64,000 nt of DNA from Ralstonia sp. SET104 (GTDB lineage Bacteria > Pseudomonadota > Gammaproteobacteria > Burkholderiales > Burkholderiaceae). The translations under genes were made by a program, and so were the position numbers. This document shows positions 15,804 through 23,823 of the stretch, piece by piece; the stretch's first letter is position 1; every line of letters begins with the position of its first letter. The notes under the pieces were generated by a model. It was not told the DNA's origin. It made no database searches and worked only from the letters and a program-made list of their open reading frames with translations. The stretch is from contig NZ_BHVX01000006.1 of NCBI RefSeq assembly GCF_003851545.1, forward strand, positions 226,063-290,062. The letters run 5' to 3'.

Positions 15804-17794
15804 GCCGAGGCTGCACGCGTACACGCATCCCCGCGACCTTCGGCCGACCGGAAAGCTGGCCACGGCCCGCAATCCTTCAACTGAGCGAGCAGGATCAGGA
15901 GATCTATCGACGTCGAGAACGCGCGCTACGGATGTACGCCGAGCGGCGTGATTTCCCGACGATCCAATCCGAGGTGGGCCTGGGGCGCAGGGAGGTTTTC
16001 CGGTTGCTGCAACGGTTCACCGCTCCCAGTCCCACCGGCGGCATCTACGGTTTGTTCGGTCTGCTTCCAAGGCTGAGGATTCGGGTATATCAACGTAGGA
16101 AACCTCTTCGCCTGACTCCTGGCTCTTCTTCCGGTTACGCCGGCGCCATGGGGAGCTTGCTGGAACAGCACGCAGAGGTGGAGGACATCTTGTACAGGCT
16201 GCTTCTCGGAACTGACGAGCGCGCCTTGGAGCGCCGCCCGACGTTTCGGACGGTGCATGCTGGTTGGCTTGAAGAGCTTCGTCGGCTCGGCCTAGACGAA
16301 ACAGACTGGCCGTTTTGCTGCGGCGATCAGGGCTACTGCACGCTGATTCGCTACTGCAAGCAGCTGATTGCGCAGAACGCCGATCGTGGCGTAAAGATGC
16401 GATACGGGAAGGCTGCGGCCGACCGCCTAGCGAAAGTAGGGAGGGGCATCCCCCCTTTGATTCAGCCGCTACGTCCGGGCACCTTTGCGATCTTGGATTA
16501 CGGCAAAGCCGATACGGCGTCCTGCTTTACGTTCAAGACCCCGGAGGGCAAGGAGTTAGCGCAAGTTTTGCCGCGTTGGTACATTGCCGTGTTGGTGGAC
16601 GAATACACCTCCGGCACCTGGAGCGCGTTCAACACCATGGAGGTCGACCCTAGTGCGGACAGTGTATTGGAGGCGTTGGATCGCGCAATTAGGCCTGAGA
16701 CCTATTCCGAGAAGGCGACACAAAGCGGAGCGGCTGAGCTTCCAACGCATATCCATGAGTTGCTGCCGTCGTTTGGGTTCTCCGGCGTCTCCGTTCTAAA
16801 GCTCGACAACGCACGATGCAATAGAGCGTTCGAGGTTGTTGATCGCATCATCTTCACCTTGGGATGTGCGGTGAACTTTGGACCGTATCGAACGTGGGTG
16901 CGCCGCGACGTTGTAGAACATGTCATTGGACGCCTTTCCGCGACCGGAGCCAAGCGCCTTCGGTCTAGCTACGGTACAGGACCGATGGATCCCCTCCGAG
17001 GGGACGCCGCCAAAGAAGCGATCAGCCTACATCTGGACTACCGCGAAGTAGAGCGACTACTGCGCAATTGCTGCAGAGCGCACAACCGGAATGCCAGTGA
17101 GCGCCTTCACTGGTCTTCGCCTACCGAATACATTTCACGCGCACTGGCCGATCCCGCCTCTGGCGTCTTCCCCAATCCACTGCCGCAGATCGCCATAAAG
17201 AATTCGGACCTTCTCGACCACATTGTCGAATGTACCGTACGCGGTAGTTTGAAGAAGGGTGAGCGACCCTATGTGCGATGGGGGCGATGCCGATACACCA
17301 ATCCTGTACTTGCTAGCTCCTGGCAGTTGCTCGGGAAATCGATACTGCTATACATCAAGAGATACGACGCACGACTGGCAACCGCCATATTGCCGAAGAC
17401 TGGAGAAAGCCTCGGCTTGCTTATCCCTGAGCGAGCGTGGCGCGAGTATGCCATTTCATTGCGCATGCGGCAGTTGATCAACCGAGCAGGGCTGCGGCTC
17501 GCGGCACACGAGCGCGAAGACCCACTGGAAGTATGGCAAAAGGAATGGGCGGCAACTCGCCAGACGAGAACAGGAGCAAGATCGCGGAAGCGCTCATCCA
17601 GAGACGCGATATGGTTCGCCCGCGAGCAACGCTTGCGGGAAGCTCATGCCGGCACCGGCCCACACGATTCCGAGGCTGGAGATGGTTATCAGGAGCCAAA
17701 TGGCGTTGACGTTGGTGAATTGCGGGGCGGCTCAGGGCTTGACCCCTTCGGTCTGGACGAGGTTCCTGACCTCACCAAGCGAGGCAGGCCATGA
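15800..17794 (+). CDS. TnsB/TniA-type DDE transposase
   Basis: The protein has 664 aa. The N-terminal ~200 residues are helix-rich and contain a possible HTH (RDFPTIQSEVGLGRREVFRLL, about 51-70). The integrase core carries Asp233 (FAILDYGK), Asp336 (LKLDNARC) and Glu373 (RRDVVEHVIGRLS). The second-to-third spacing is close to the DD(35)E norm. LVDEYTSGTWSAF (265-277) is the typical rve strand. A C-terminal beta-barrel/Mu-C-like part follows. Length and layout match Tn7 TnsB / Tn5053 TniA, which cut 3' ends and join them to target. The catalytic triad looks intact, unlike that of the partner genes. Confidence 0.85.
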   Translation: MSRGCTRTRIPATFGRPESWPRPAILQLSEQDQEIYRRRERALRMYAERRDFPTIQSEVGLGRREVFRLLQRFTAPSPTGGIYGLFGLLPRLRIRVYQRRKPLRLTPGSSSGYAGAMGSLLEQHAEVEDILYRLLLGTDERALERRPTFRTVHAGWLEELRRLGLDETDWPFCCGDQGYCTLIRYCKQLIAQNADRGVKMRYGKAAADRLAKVGRGIPPLIQPLRPGTFAILDYGKADTASCFTFKTPEGKELAQVLPRWYIAVLVDEYTSGTWSAFNTMEVDPSADSVLEALDRAIRPETYSEKATQSGAAELPTHIHELLPSFGFSGVSVLKLDNARCNRAFEVVDRIIFTLGCAVNFGPYRTWVRRDVVEHVIGRLSATGAKRLRSSYGTGPMDPLRGDAAKEAISLHLDYREVERLLRNCCRAHNRNASERLHWSSPTEYISRALADPASGVFPNPLPQIAIKNSDLLDHIVECTVRGSLKKGERPYVRWGRCRYTNPVLASSWQLLGKSILLYIKRYDARLATAILPKTGESLGLLIPERAWREYAISLRMRQLINRAGLRLAAHEREDPLEVWQKEWAATRQTRTGARSRKRSSRDAIWFAREQRLREAHAGTGPHDSEAGDGYQEPNGVDVGELRGGSGLDPFGLDEVPDLTKRGRP

Positions 17795-18822
17795 TGGTCG
17801 AACCCCTGGTAATCGAGCAGGCGACCATCGCCGGTTGGCAAGGGGTATCAAAGAGTGTGCTCGTGGGAGATACGCCTCTTCGGCGCGAGCTGTTCTTTGA
17901 ACACCCAGCGATGAGGTATCAAACTCAAGTCGTCACACCAATGGCGAAGGAGATGTATCGAAACTTTAAAGCAGCCATCCTGCTTGGCGAACAAGGACTT
18001 TACATCTCCGGGGAGCGGAAAGATGGTCGCTCCTGCGCCCTCCGTATATGCATGAAATTGCTGGAGTCAGAGTATCCACAGATCGGAGCCTACTACCATT
18101 GCGCGAGCGCGTCAGGTGTGCCCAATCAGAAGGCTGCCTGGCAGGCCATGCTTAGCAGCACGGAGCATGCTTTCCTATCTGGTGATGTCATTCCATTGCG
18201 CGAACGCCTCGTAACGAAAATCGTCGACGATCTCCGTAGGCGTGGCACGGGCTACACCGCCATCTGGTGCGTAGACAACGCGCAAGAAATTCAAGAGCGA
18301 GAACTCGAAGCCCTCTTCGATCTTCAGGATCGCCTGTGGGCTAGAGGCGTTGTTCTGCTAACAGCAATGGTTGCGGACAATCAGCGGGACATACGTACCT
18401 TTGAGGCCCCCCCGTACGATCGATCGCTGCTCCGGCACTTCTTCTGCAAGCACTTTGGGCTAAGGGGGGTAACTACCGCACATGACATCGAGGTGATTCT
18501 CGAAGCGTTCGACGCATCGGAGTTCCCCGAAGGGAGCGATGTTCGTTGGACCGAATTCTTCTTCCCGCAAGCGTATGCGAATGGCTTTCGACTGGCAGAA
18601 CAAACGTTGCATGTGTTCGAAACGCTCTCACAGTGCTTTCCTAATGCAGGGCAAAGTAAGCCCACGCTAGGCGTGATATTCAACGCCATTCGCTGGACGC
18701 TGCTGCGCAGTGCCCAGCTGGACGCGCCCGAGTTCAATTTGCAGCCGGAAGATTGGAAGAGAGCCGTTCAGTATGCAGTGCTTCGTGGAAACTATACGCC
18801 GCCGCGGCTGCTGATGAAATGA
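17791..18822 (+). CDS. TnsC/TniB-like AAA+ protein with degenerate Walker motifs
   Basis: The product has 343 aa and is in the TnsC position, with its start overlapping the tnsB stop. A strand-loop-helix LYISGERKDGRSCALRICMKLL (about 70-91) sits where Walker A should be. The consensus GxxGxGK[S/T] is replaced by GERKDGRS, with Arg instead of the invariant Lys. The Walker B strand reads AIWCVDNAQEI (158-167), with Asn in place of the catalytic Glu. Such changes should impair ATP binding and hydrolysis. TnsC normally bridges the transposase and the TniQ/TnsD target selector as an ATP-dependent filament. The family assignment comes from motif positions and operon order. Confidence 0.65.
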   Translation: MMVEPLVIEQATIAGWQGVSKSVLVGDTPLRRELFFEHPAMRYQTQVVTPMAKEMYRNFKAAILLGEQGLYISGERKDGRSCALRICMKLLESEYPQIGAYYHCASASGVPNQKAAWQAMLSSTEHAFLSGDVIPLRERLVTKIVDDLRRRGTGYTAIWCVDNAQEIQERELEALFDLQDRLWARGVVLLTAMVADNQRDIRTFEAPPYDRSLLRHFFCKHFGLRGVTTAHDIEVILEAFDASEFPEGSDVRWTEFFFPQAYANGFRLAEQTLHVFETLSQCFPNAGQSKPTLGVIFNAIRWTLLRSAQLDAPEFNLQPEDWKRAVQYAVLRGNYTPPRLLMK

Positions 18823-20093
18823 CCATTCTTTCCGTGGTTGCAGGCGCGGATCTCGCTCCGCTGCCTTTCGAGTCAACCGAGTCGGTGCTCTTGAGGTTGG
18901 CCCATATGAATGCATTGAATGCGCGTGATGCTCGTGCGGAAGGTTTATGCACCACGTACTGGTCGCCGATTGTGCTGACGGAGGCAGGGCAATCCAGGCT
19001 TGCCCAACTAACCAACTGGCAACTCGATAAGCGAGAGGAGCACCTGTACTTCCAGTTGCAGCAAACGGGACTACTGTCCACGAAGCTTCGTTTCTGCGCG
19101 CGATGTGCCTCACACGGCTACCACTCTTACCTATTCCAGCTCTCACCCATAGCGGCTTGCCCTCTACATGGGGAGCCACTAGTGCAGTCGTGCCCATGCT
19201 GCGGTGTCTCAGTGGGAGAATGTGCGATAACCGAATGGCTCTTCAAAACGCCCTATCGTTGCGCGTATTGCCGTCGTCCGCTGGGACTTCAGGTTCCCAC
19301 ACCGGCAACGTACTATCAGCTAGAAGCGCAGCGATCTATGCTTCTAGAGGCGTTCGCCCCTTACTGGAATTGGGCAAAGCGGCTTATGGCCGAACGTCGA
19401 ACCATTCCTCAGTTATTTCAGGCGAACTGTGGGCGCGCTCTGCGAGGTGAGCTGGCGAGCCGCCGTGCCAGTGTGTTCTGCACCCTGGTTCCGGCCCCGT
19501 TCCTTGAGGCTTCCCCGGTGTTGACAGTGCTGACGTGGCGACAAAAAGTATCGCTGTACCAGTTAACATCAAGAAAAGTTGAACGGCGGGTCATTGGCGT
19601 CTATCAAGCAACGCTTCGCTTGCTGCAACGCTGGATTCTGGCGCACTGCCAGCATTCACCGAGGGAAGACTATCTGAGGGAGTGTCTGATGGAACCCAAG
19701 CCGCTCAACTACGGTGACATTGACTGTCGTGGGGTTCCTCGTGAGGAGTGCGCCTATAAACTGCTGCGATACGCAATCGAGCGAGACTACCGCGACTGTT
19801 CAGTTCATGCTGATGTCCGGACCGCGATGCCGTGGGGATTCTTCCGAATTACAGAACCTTCCCTTCAAAGCCTGCCTCGGCTACCGCTTCGGGCGATTTT
19901 CCTTGCGATGTATGCGGAAGGCTATCTTCGGCTAAACGGGCGAGACTCCTTTTCTCTTGCTCTGGAAGGTGTGCGCTCGGATGCGGAGCTTCTAATGTTT
20001 GCCGGCGAAGCCCGCACATGCCGTTGGGGGTTCGTGGCGTTCCCGCCTGTTCCTGGGATGCCAACGACTCCCTTTCATCGGCGTGGATATTGA
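18819..20093 (+). CDS. tniQ: TniQ/TnsD family target-selection protein
   Basis: The protein has 424 aa. After an N-terminal FESTESVLLRLAHMNAL segment it shows the TniQ zinc-finger pattern: CARC (93-96), CPLH (114-117), CPCC (125-128) and CAYC (148-151). The context SPIAACPLHGEPLVQSCPCCG is characteristic. The C-terminal ~250 residues are divergent and probably read DNA, or a partner that defines the target. It begins at the ATG overlapping the TnsC stop. TniQ proteins recruit TnsC to the insertion site. No CRISPR array or Cas gene is nearby, so RNA-guided targeting is not suggested. Confidence 0.85.
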   Translation: MTILSVVAGADLAPLPFESTESVLLRLAHMNALNARDARAEGLCTTYWSPIVLTEAGQSRLAQLTNWQLDKREEHLYFQLQQTGLLSTKLRFCARCASHGYHSYLFQLSPIAACPLHGEPLVQSCPCCGVSVGECAITEWLFKTPYRCAYCRRPLGLQVPTPATYYQLEAQRSMLLEAFAPYWNWAKRLMAERRTIPQLFQANCGRALRGELASRRASVFCTLVPAPFLEASPVLTVLTWRQKVSLYQLTSRKVERRVIGVYQATLRLLQRWILAHCQHSPREDYLRECLMEPKPLNYGDIDCRGVPREECAYKLLRYAIERDYRDCSVHADVRTAMPWGFFRITEPSLQSLPRLPLRAIFLAMYAEGYLRLNGRDSFSLALEGVRSDAELLMFAGEARTCRWGFVAFPPVPGMPTTPFHRRGY

Positions 20094-20114
20094 GAGCCAC
20101 GACGCGTGCATCAT

Positions 20115-20777
20115 CTAAGAGCGCGCGGTGCCGTGATCACTCCAGCTGTTTTCGAACAGCATTTCGTTGAGTGATCGCCGTTTTTCCCAGCCCTTCTGTT
20201 CCAACATCGGCTTCTCGTAAAAGCTGTCGACATGACCGAGGCAGAGGACGGCAACTGGCCGGGCGCCGGGCGGCAGTCGTAGCAGTCGGCCGAGCTGTTC
20301 AGGGTCGAATAAGGAAACCCAACCCATACCGACCCCTTCCGCACGCGCGGCAAGCCAGATGTTCTGGATGGCACAGGCCACCGAGGCGAGATCCATCTCC
20401 GGCATGGTGCGTCGGCCAAAGATATGCCGCTCGCGTCCATCCATGAGGGCGGCCACCAGAACTTCCCCGCAGTCCAGGATGCCCTCGACCTTGAGTCGCA
20501 TGAACTCGTCCTGGCGCTCGCCCAGTGCAGCCGCGGTGCGCTCGCGTTCGGCTTCGACCAGCGCATGGACTTGCGCTCTCAGGCACCTGTCAGTGATGCG
20601 AATGAAGCGCCAGGGCTGCATGAAGCCGACGCTGGGGGCGAGATGCGCCGCGTGCAGCAAGCGTTCGAGCAATGCCGGGTCGAGCGGGTCTGACCGGAAG
20701 TGGCGCATGTCGCGGCGCTCCCGGATGGCGCGATAGACGGCGGCAATTTCATCTTCGCTGTATCGATACGGGTTCAT
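20115..20777 (-). CDS. bluB: 5,6-dimethylbenzimidazole synthase
   Basis: The protein has 220 aa and is a flavin-destructase of the nitroreductase fold. It converts FMNH2 to dimethylbenzimidazole, the lower ligand of cobalamin, using O2. Motifs are RRDMRHFRSDPL, HLAPSVGFMQPWRFI (the SVGxMQPW BluB hallmark), ERHIFGRRTMPEMDLASVACAIQNIWLAA and GMGWVSLFDP. The ATG at 20777 overlaps the cobB stop. It is the last gene of the cob operon and ends 21 bp from tniQ. An O2-dependent lower-ligand gene implies B12 synthesis under oxygen. Confidence 0.93.
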   Translation of the reverse strand: MNPYRYSEDEIAAVYRAIRERRDMRHFRSDPLDPALLERLLHAAHLAPSVGFMQPWRFIRITDRCLRAQVHALVEAERERTAAALGERQDEFMRLKVEGILDCGEVLVAALMDGRERHIFGRRTMPEMDLASVACAIQNIWLAARAEGVGMGWVSLFDPEQLGRLLRLPPGARPVAVLCLGHVDSFYEKPMLEQKGWEKRRSLNEMLFENSWSDHGTARS

Positions 20778-22078
20778 GGCTTGAATAGCCTGGCAGCGGC
20801 GCACGGGTTGGAGGGAAAGTAGCAATGCAGGTAGCTCGCGAGCATGCTGCCGTGGCGATAGACCGCTTCGCCCTGTGCTGTGCCGCTGGCGCGGCGGGCG
20901 TGGGTATGCGGGGCGAGCGGAGTCTGCAGGCTTGAATAGTGGAAAGCATGGCCACGCAGCGTTGCGCCGTCGAGTTCAACCGATTGCAGGCCGAGCCCGG
21001 CAAGCCGGCTCTGCAGCGTTGCATGGCCGGGCAGGAGATCGAGCATCGCGCCGGTTCTACCAGCGTTGTCGGTGAGTGAGTCCAGCAGGTAAAGCATGCC
21101 ACCACACTCAGCATAGAGAGGCTTGCCCGCTGCAACGTGCGCGCACAGCGTCGCCTTGGTCACGCTGTTGGCGGCGAGTGTGTCGAGGTGCAGTTCCGGG
21201 TAGCCGCCCGGCAGGTAGACTGCGTCAGCCGACGGCAGCGGTTCATTGGCCAGTGGCGAGAAGAACGCGATGTCGGCTCCCATCGCGGTGAGCAGTTCTA
21301 GATTGGCCGGGTAGATGAAGGAGAAGGCCTGGTCTCGCGCAACGGCGATTTTTGTTCCCGTCAGGAGCCTCGGTACTGGAGTATCCGCGACAGGCGTGAA
21401 CGAGACCGACGGAGGTAATTCCGACAGCCCTGTTCCGGCGATGCGTGCCGCGGCGGTCTCGATGCGCTGCTCGAGATCGACGATCTCCTGTGCCTGAACC
21501 AGGCCAAGATGGCGCTCAGGCAAGGTCATCGCATCGTCACGCATCACGGTGCCGACGCAGCGCAGCGATGGCGGCAGCATCTCACTCAGCATCTCGGCAT
21601 GGCGGGCACTGGCAACGCGGTTGGCCACGACACCATGGAACGGCAGCCCAGGTCGAAAATTCGACAGGCCGTAGGCCACTGCTGCAAAGGTCTGTGCCAT
21701 GCCGTTTGCGTCAATGACGGGCAGGACTGGCACGCTGAACGTAGCCGCGAGGTCCGCACTCGAAGGCGTGCCATCGAACAAGCCCATGCTGCCTTCAATC
21801 AGGATTAGGTCGGCGTCTGCTGCCGCAGCGTAAAGCCGGTGGCGACAGTCGGCTTCTCCGGTCATCCACAAGTCGAGCGAATACACCGGGTTGCCCGACG
21901 CGCGCTCCAGAATGTAGGGGTCGAGAAAATCGGGCCCAGTCTTGAACACGCGAACCGTGCGCCCGAGGTTGCGGTGATGACGAGCGAGGCCGGCCGTCAG
22001 CGTGGTTTTGCCCTGATGCGAGGCCGGTGCGGTGAGAAACAGCGCCGGGCACGAGCGAGGCTTGGCTTGCTCAGACAT
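20774..22078 (-). CDS. cobB: Cobyrinate / hydrogenobyrinate a,c-diamide synthase
   Basis: The protein has 434 aa. The N-terminal ATP-grasping P-loop domain starts ALFLTAPASHQGKTTLTAGLA, then RVFKTGPDFLDPYIL. The C-terminal glutamine amidotransferase domain carries LYAECGGMLYLLDSL, whose Cys is the nucleophile, and a PGGYPELHL motif. It amidates side chains a and c of the corrin ring using glutamine and ATP. CobB and CbiA share this architecture, so the name does not fix whether the substrate contains cobalt. It lies 3 bp after cobO and overlaps bluB. Confidence 0.92.
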   Translation of the reverse strand: MSEQAKPRSCPALFLTAPASHQGKTTLTAGLARHHRNLGRTVRVFKTGPDFLDPYILERASGNPVYSLDLWMTGEADCRHRLYAAAADADLILIEGSMGLFDGTPSSADLAATFSVPVLPVIDANGMAQTFAAVAYGLSNFRPGLPFHGVVANRVASARHAEMLSEMLPPSLRCVGTVMRDDAMTLPERHLGLVQAQEIVDLEQRIETAAARIAGTGLSELPPSVSFTPVADTPVPRLLTGTKIAVARDQAFSFIYPANLELLTAMGADIAFFSPLANEPLPSADAVYLPGGYPELHLDTLAANSVTKATLCAHVAAGKPLYAECGGMLYLLDSLTDNAGRTGAMLDLLPGHATLQSRLAGLGLQSVELDGATLRGHAFHYSSLQTPLAPHTHARRASGTAQGEAVYRHGSMLASYLHCYFPSNPCAAARLFKP

Positions 22079-22081
22079 GCG

Positions 22082-22684
22082 CTAGTACTCCACGCCTTGC
22101 TGCGCCTTCACCCCTTGCTCGCGATACGGGTGCTTGACCAGACGCATTTCGGTGACGAGATCGGCTGCCTCGATGAGCGCCTCTGGCGCATGCCGGCCGG
22201 TGACCACCACGTGCAGGGCAGGTGGGCGCGCCGCGAAGACGGCCAGCACTTCTGCCAGCGGGAGGTAGTCATACTTGAGCACAATGTTCAGCTCGTCCAG
22301 GATCACCATGTCGTACGCGCCGCTGCCAATCATGCGGCATGCCTCGGCCCAGCCCTTGCGGGCCGTTGCGATATCCGCGTCACGATCCTGGGTGTTCCAG
22401 GTGTAGCCGTCGCCCATCGTCAGGAAGTCGCAGTTGGGAAAACCGCCCAGGAGATCGCGCTCGGCGGTATGCAATGCGCCCTTGATGAACTGAACGACAC
22501 CGAGTCGCATGCCATGACCAACCACGCGCAGCCCCATGCCAAAGGCTGCGCTGCTCTTGCCTTTGCCGGTGCCGGTGTTGACGATCAGCAGGCCCTTCTC
22601 CAGGGTGGCGGCGGCCTTCTTCTTTTCGAAGCCGGCCTTGCGCCGTTCTGTCATCCGCTGGTGTGCGGCCGGGTCCGTTTGCAT
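22082..22684 (-). CDS. cobO: Cob(I)yrinic acid a,c-diamide adenosyltransferase
   Basis: The product has 200 aa and belongs to the CobO/BtuR/CobA(Salmonella) family. It transfers the adenosyl group from ATP to Co(I) corrinoid. The P-loop GLLIVNTGTGKGKSSAAFGMGLR and the downstream VVQFIKGA are diagnostic, and DMVILDELNIVLKYDYL and VVTGRHAPEALIEAADLVTEM follow. I prefer the ATG at 22684, preceded by GGGAAG. An ATG at 22720 overlapping the cobW stop would add 12 residues. Confidence 0.92.
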   Translation of the reverse strand: MQTDPAAHQRMTERRKAGFEKKKAAATLEKGLLIVNTGTGKGKSSAAFGMGLRVVGHGMRLGVVQFIKGALHTAERDLLGGFPNCDFLTMGDGYTWNTQDRDADIATARKGWAEACRMIGSGAYDMVILDELNIVLKYDYLPLAEVLAVFAARPPALHVVVTGRHAPEALIEAADLVTEMRLVKHPYREQGVKAQQGVEY

Positions 22685-22710
22685 GATGGACGTCTTCCCT
22701 TGTCGTTCAC

Positions 22711-23823
22711 TCAACGCCATGTCGTGCGCGTCAATTGGCTCAACTGCTCGACGACGCGCGTGCGGCTCGGGTGATACCCGATGAAGACGAGTTGCGCGTG
22801 CCGCGCCGGTGCAGCGTCAGGTTCCGTTCGCAATTCGATCCGGCTACGCACGCCCTGGATGATGAGCCTGCCGCCGCCGTCACGCGGCGACGCGAAGCCC
22901 TTGATGCGCAGAAGCGGTTCGCTGCACGCGATAGCGGCGATGGCTTCGCGCAGCGTCTGCGGGTCCTGCGCGTCTGTGCTGCGGATCATGAACGACAACC
23001 AGCCCGGATCCTGCTCATGGAAATGCTTGTGCGTGGCCAGGCCATGGCTGTGTGCGCCCAGGCTGCCGTGGCTGTGTCCATCGAGCAGGCGTTGGTTCGC
23101 GAGCGGACGCATCTTCAGCCCCGGCATGCTGGCGACAGGTCCGAAGTGACGGTGCCCGGCATTGGCCGGCTCGTGCAGGTGCAGGCCCAGCGTCAGACGT
23201 GTGTCGAGCTTTGCCTTGTAGGCCAGTTCGATAAAGCGGATCGAGGGCGCGAGTTCGCGCACGCGCGCTTCGGCTTCCAACAAGGTGTCATCACCGAGGG
23301 TATCGATCTTGTTGAGCACGACGATATCGGCGTTGGCCAGTTGCTGCTCGAACAGGCTCGCGACCGATTGCCCAAGGGCCTGGTCCGCACTTGCGGTGGC
23401 CTGGCCGAAACCGCCTGCCAGCAGAAGCGGGGCGTCGACAACCGCCAGCGTCGCGTCGAGCACGAAATAGGGCGCGAGCGCCTCTCCCTGCAACTGCGCC
23501 ATCACGGCGCTCGGCAGCGCCAGGCCGGAGGTTTCAATCAGCACATGGTCGATCAGGCCGCGGCGTTGCCATAGCGCCTGCATCGTCGGCAAGAAGTCTT
23601 CGTCGTCGTCATAGGCGACCAGGCCGTTGGAGAGGTCGTGGATTTCGACCTCGCCACCTTCGCCGCGCAGCAGTGCGCCGTCGATCGAGACCTCGCCAAA
23701 CTCGTTGACCAGGATCGCGAGGCGGCGTTGCCTGCTGTCGCGCATCAGGTTCGACAGCAGCGTGGTCTTGCCGGCCCCAAGAAATCCGGTGATGACGGTC
23801 ACCGGAATGCGTGGCTGGCTCAT
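22711..23823 (-). CDS. cobW: CobW family G3E GTPase, putative cobalt chaperone
   Basis: The protein has 370 aa. Walker A is TGFLGAGKTTLLSNLM at about residues 12-27. The canonical CxCC metal site is missing: the region reads VEIHDLSNGLVAYDDDEDFL where GCxCC is expected. GTPase motifs NKID and a Walker B ETSGLA are present. A histidine-rich stretch (GHSHGSLGAHSHG, then HKHFHE) lies at about 250-275. CobW proteins are thought to supply cobalt to the chelatase. Loss of the CxCC would be notable and leaves the His-rich loop as the obvious metal-binding segment. It overlaps the CobJ-CobK gene. Confidence 0.88.
   Translation of the reverse strand: MSQPRIPVTVITGFLGAGKTTLLSNLMRDSRQRRLAILVNEFGEVSIDGALLRGEGGEVEIHDLSNGLVAYDDDEDFLPTMQALWQRRGLIDHVLIETSGLALPSAVMAQLQGEALAPYFVLDATLAVVDAPLLLAGGFGQATASADQALGQSVASLFEQQLANADIVVLNKIDTLGDDTLLEAEARVRELAPSIRFIELAYKAKLDTRLTLGLHLHEPANAGHRHFGPVASMPGLKMRPLANQRLLDGHSHGSLGAHSHGLATHKHFHEQDPGWLSFMIRSTDAQDPQTLREAIAAIACSEPLLRIKGFASPRDGGGRLIIQGVRSRIELRTEPDAAPARHAQLVFIGYHPSRTRVVEQLSQLTRTTWR

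Larger units (their letters stand above)
15123..20093 (+). mobile_element. Tn7-like transposition gene cluster (tnsA-like, tnsB, tnsC-like, tniQ), ends not identified
   Basis: Four plus-strand genes overlap by 4 bp each (ATGA at 15800, 17791 and 18819), forming one translationally coupled operon. The order TnsA-TnsB-TnsC-TniQ is that of Tn7-like elements. The operon stops only 21 bp before the convergent bluB stop codon, leaving no room for a terminal repeat array or cargo on that side. No repeat array is obvious on the left either. The cluster looks like a stranded core of a larger element, or a domesticated system. An IS3 remnant on the left supports past rearrangement. Confidence 0.75.

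Noticed and set aside
15123..20093. CRISPR-associated transposon
   Set aside because: No cas genes and no repeat-spacer array are present within the window. Targeting is more likely through TniQ itself.
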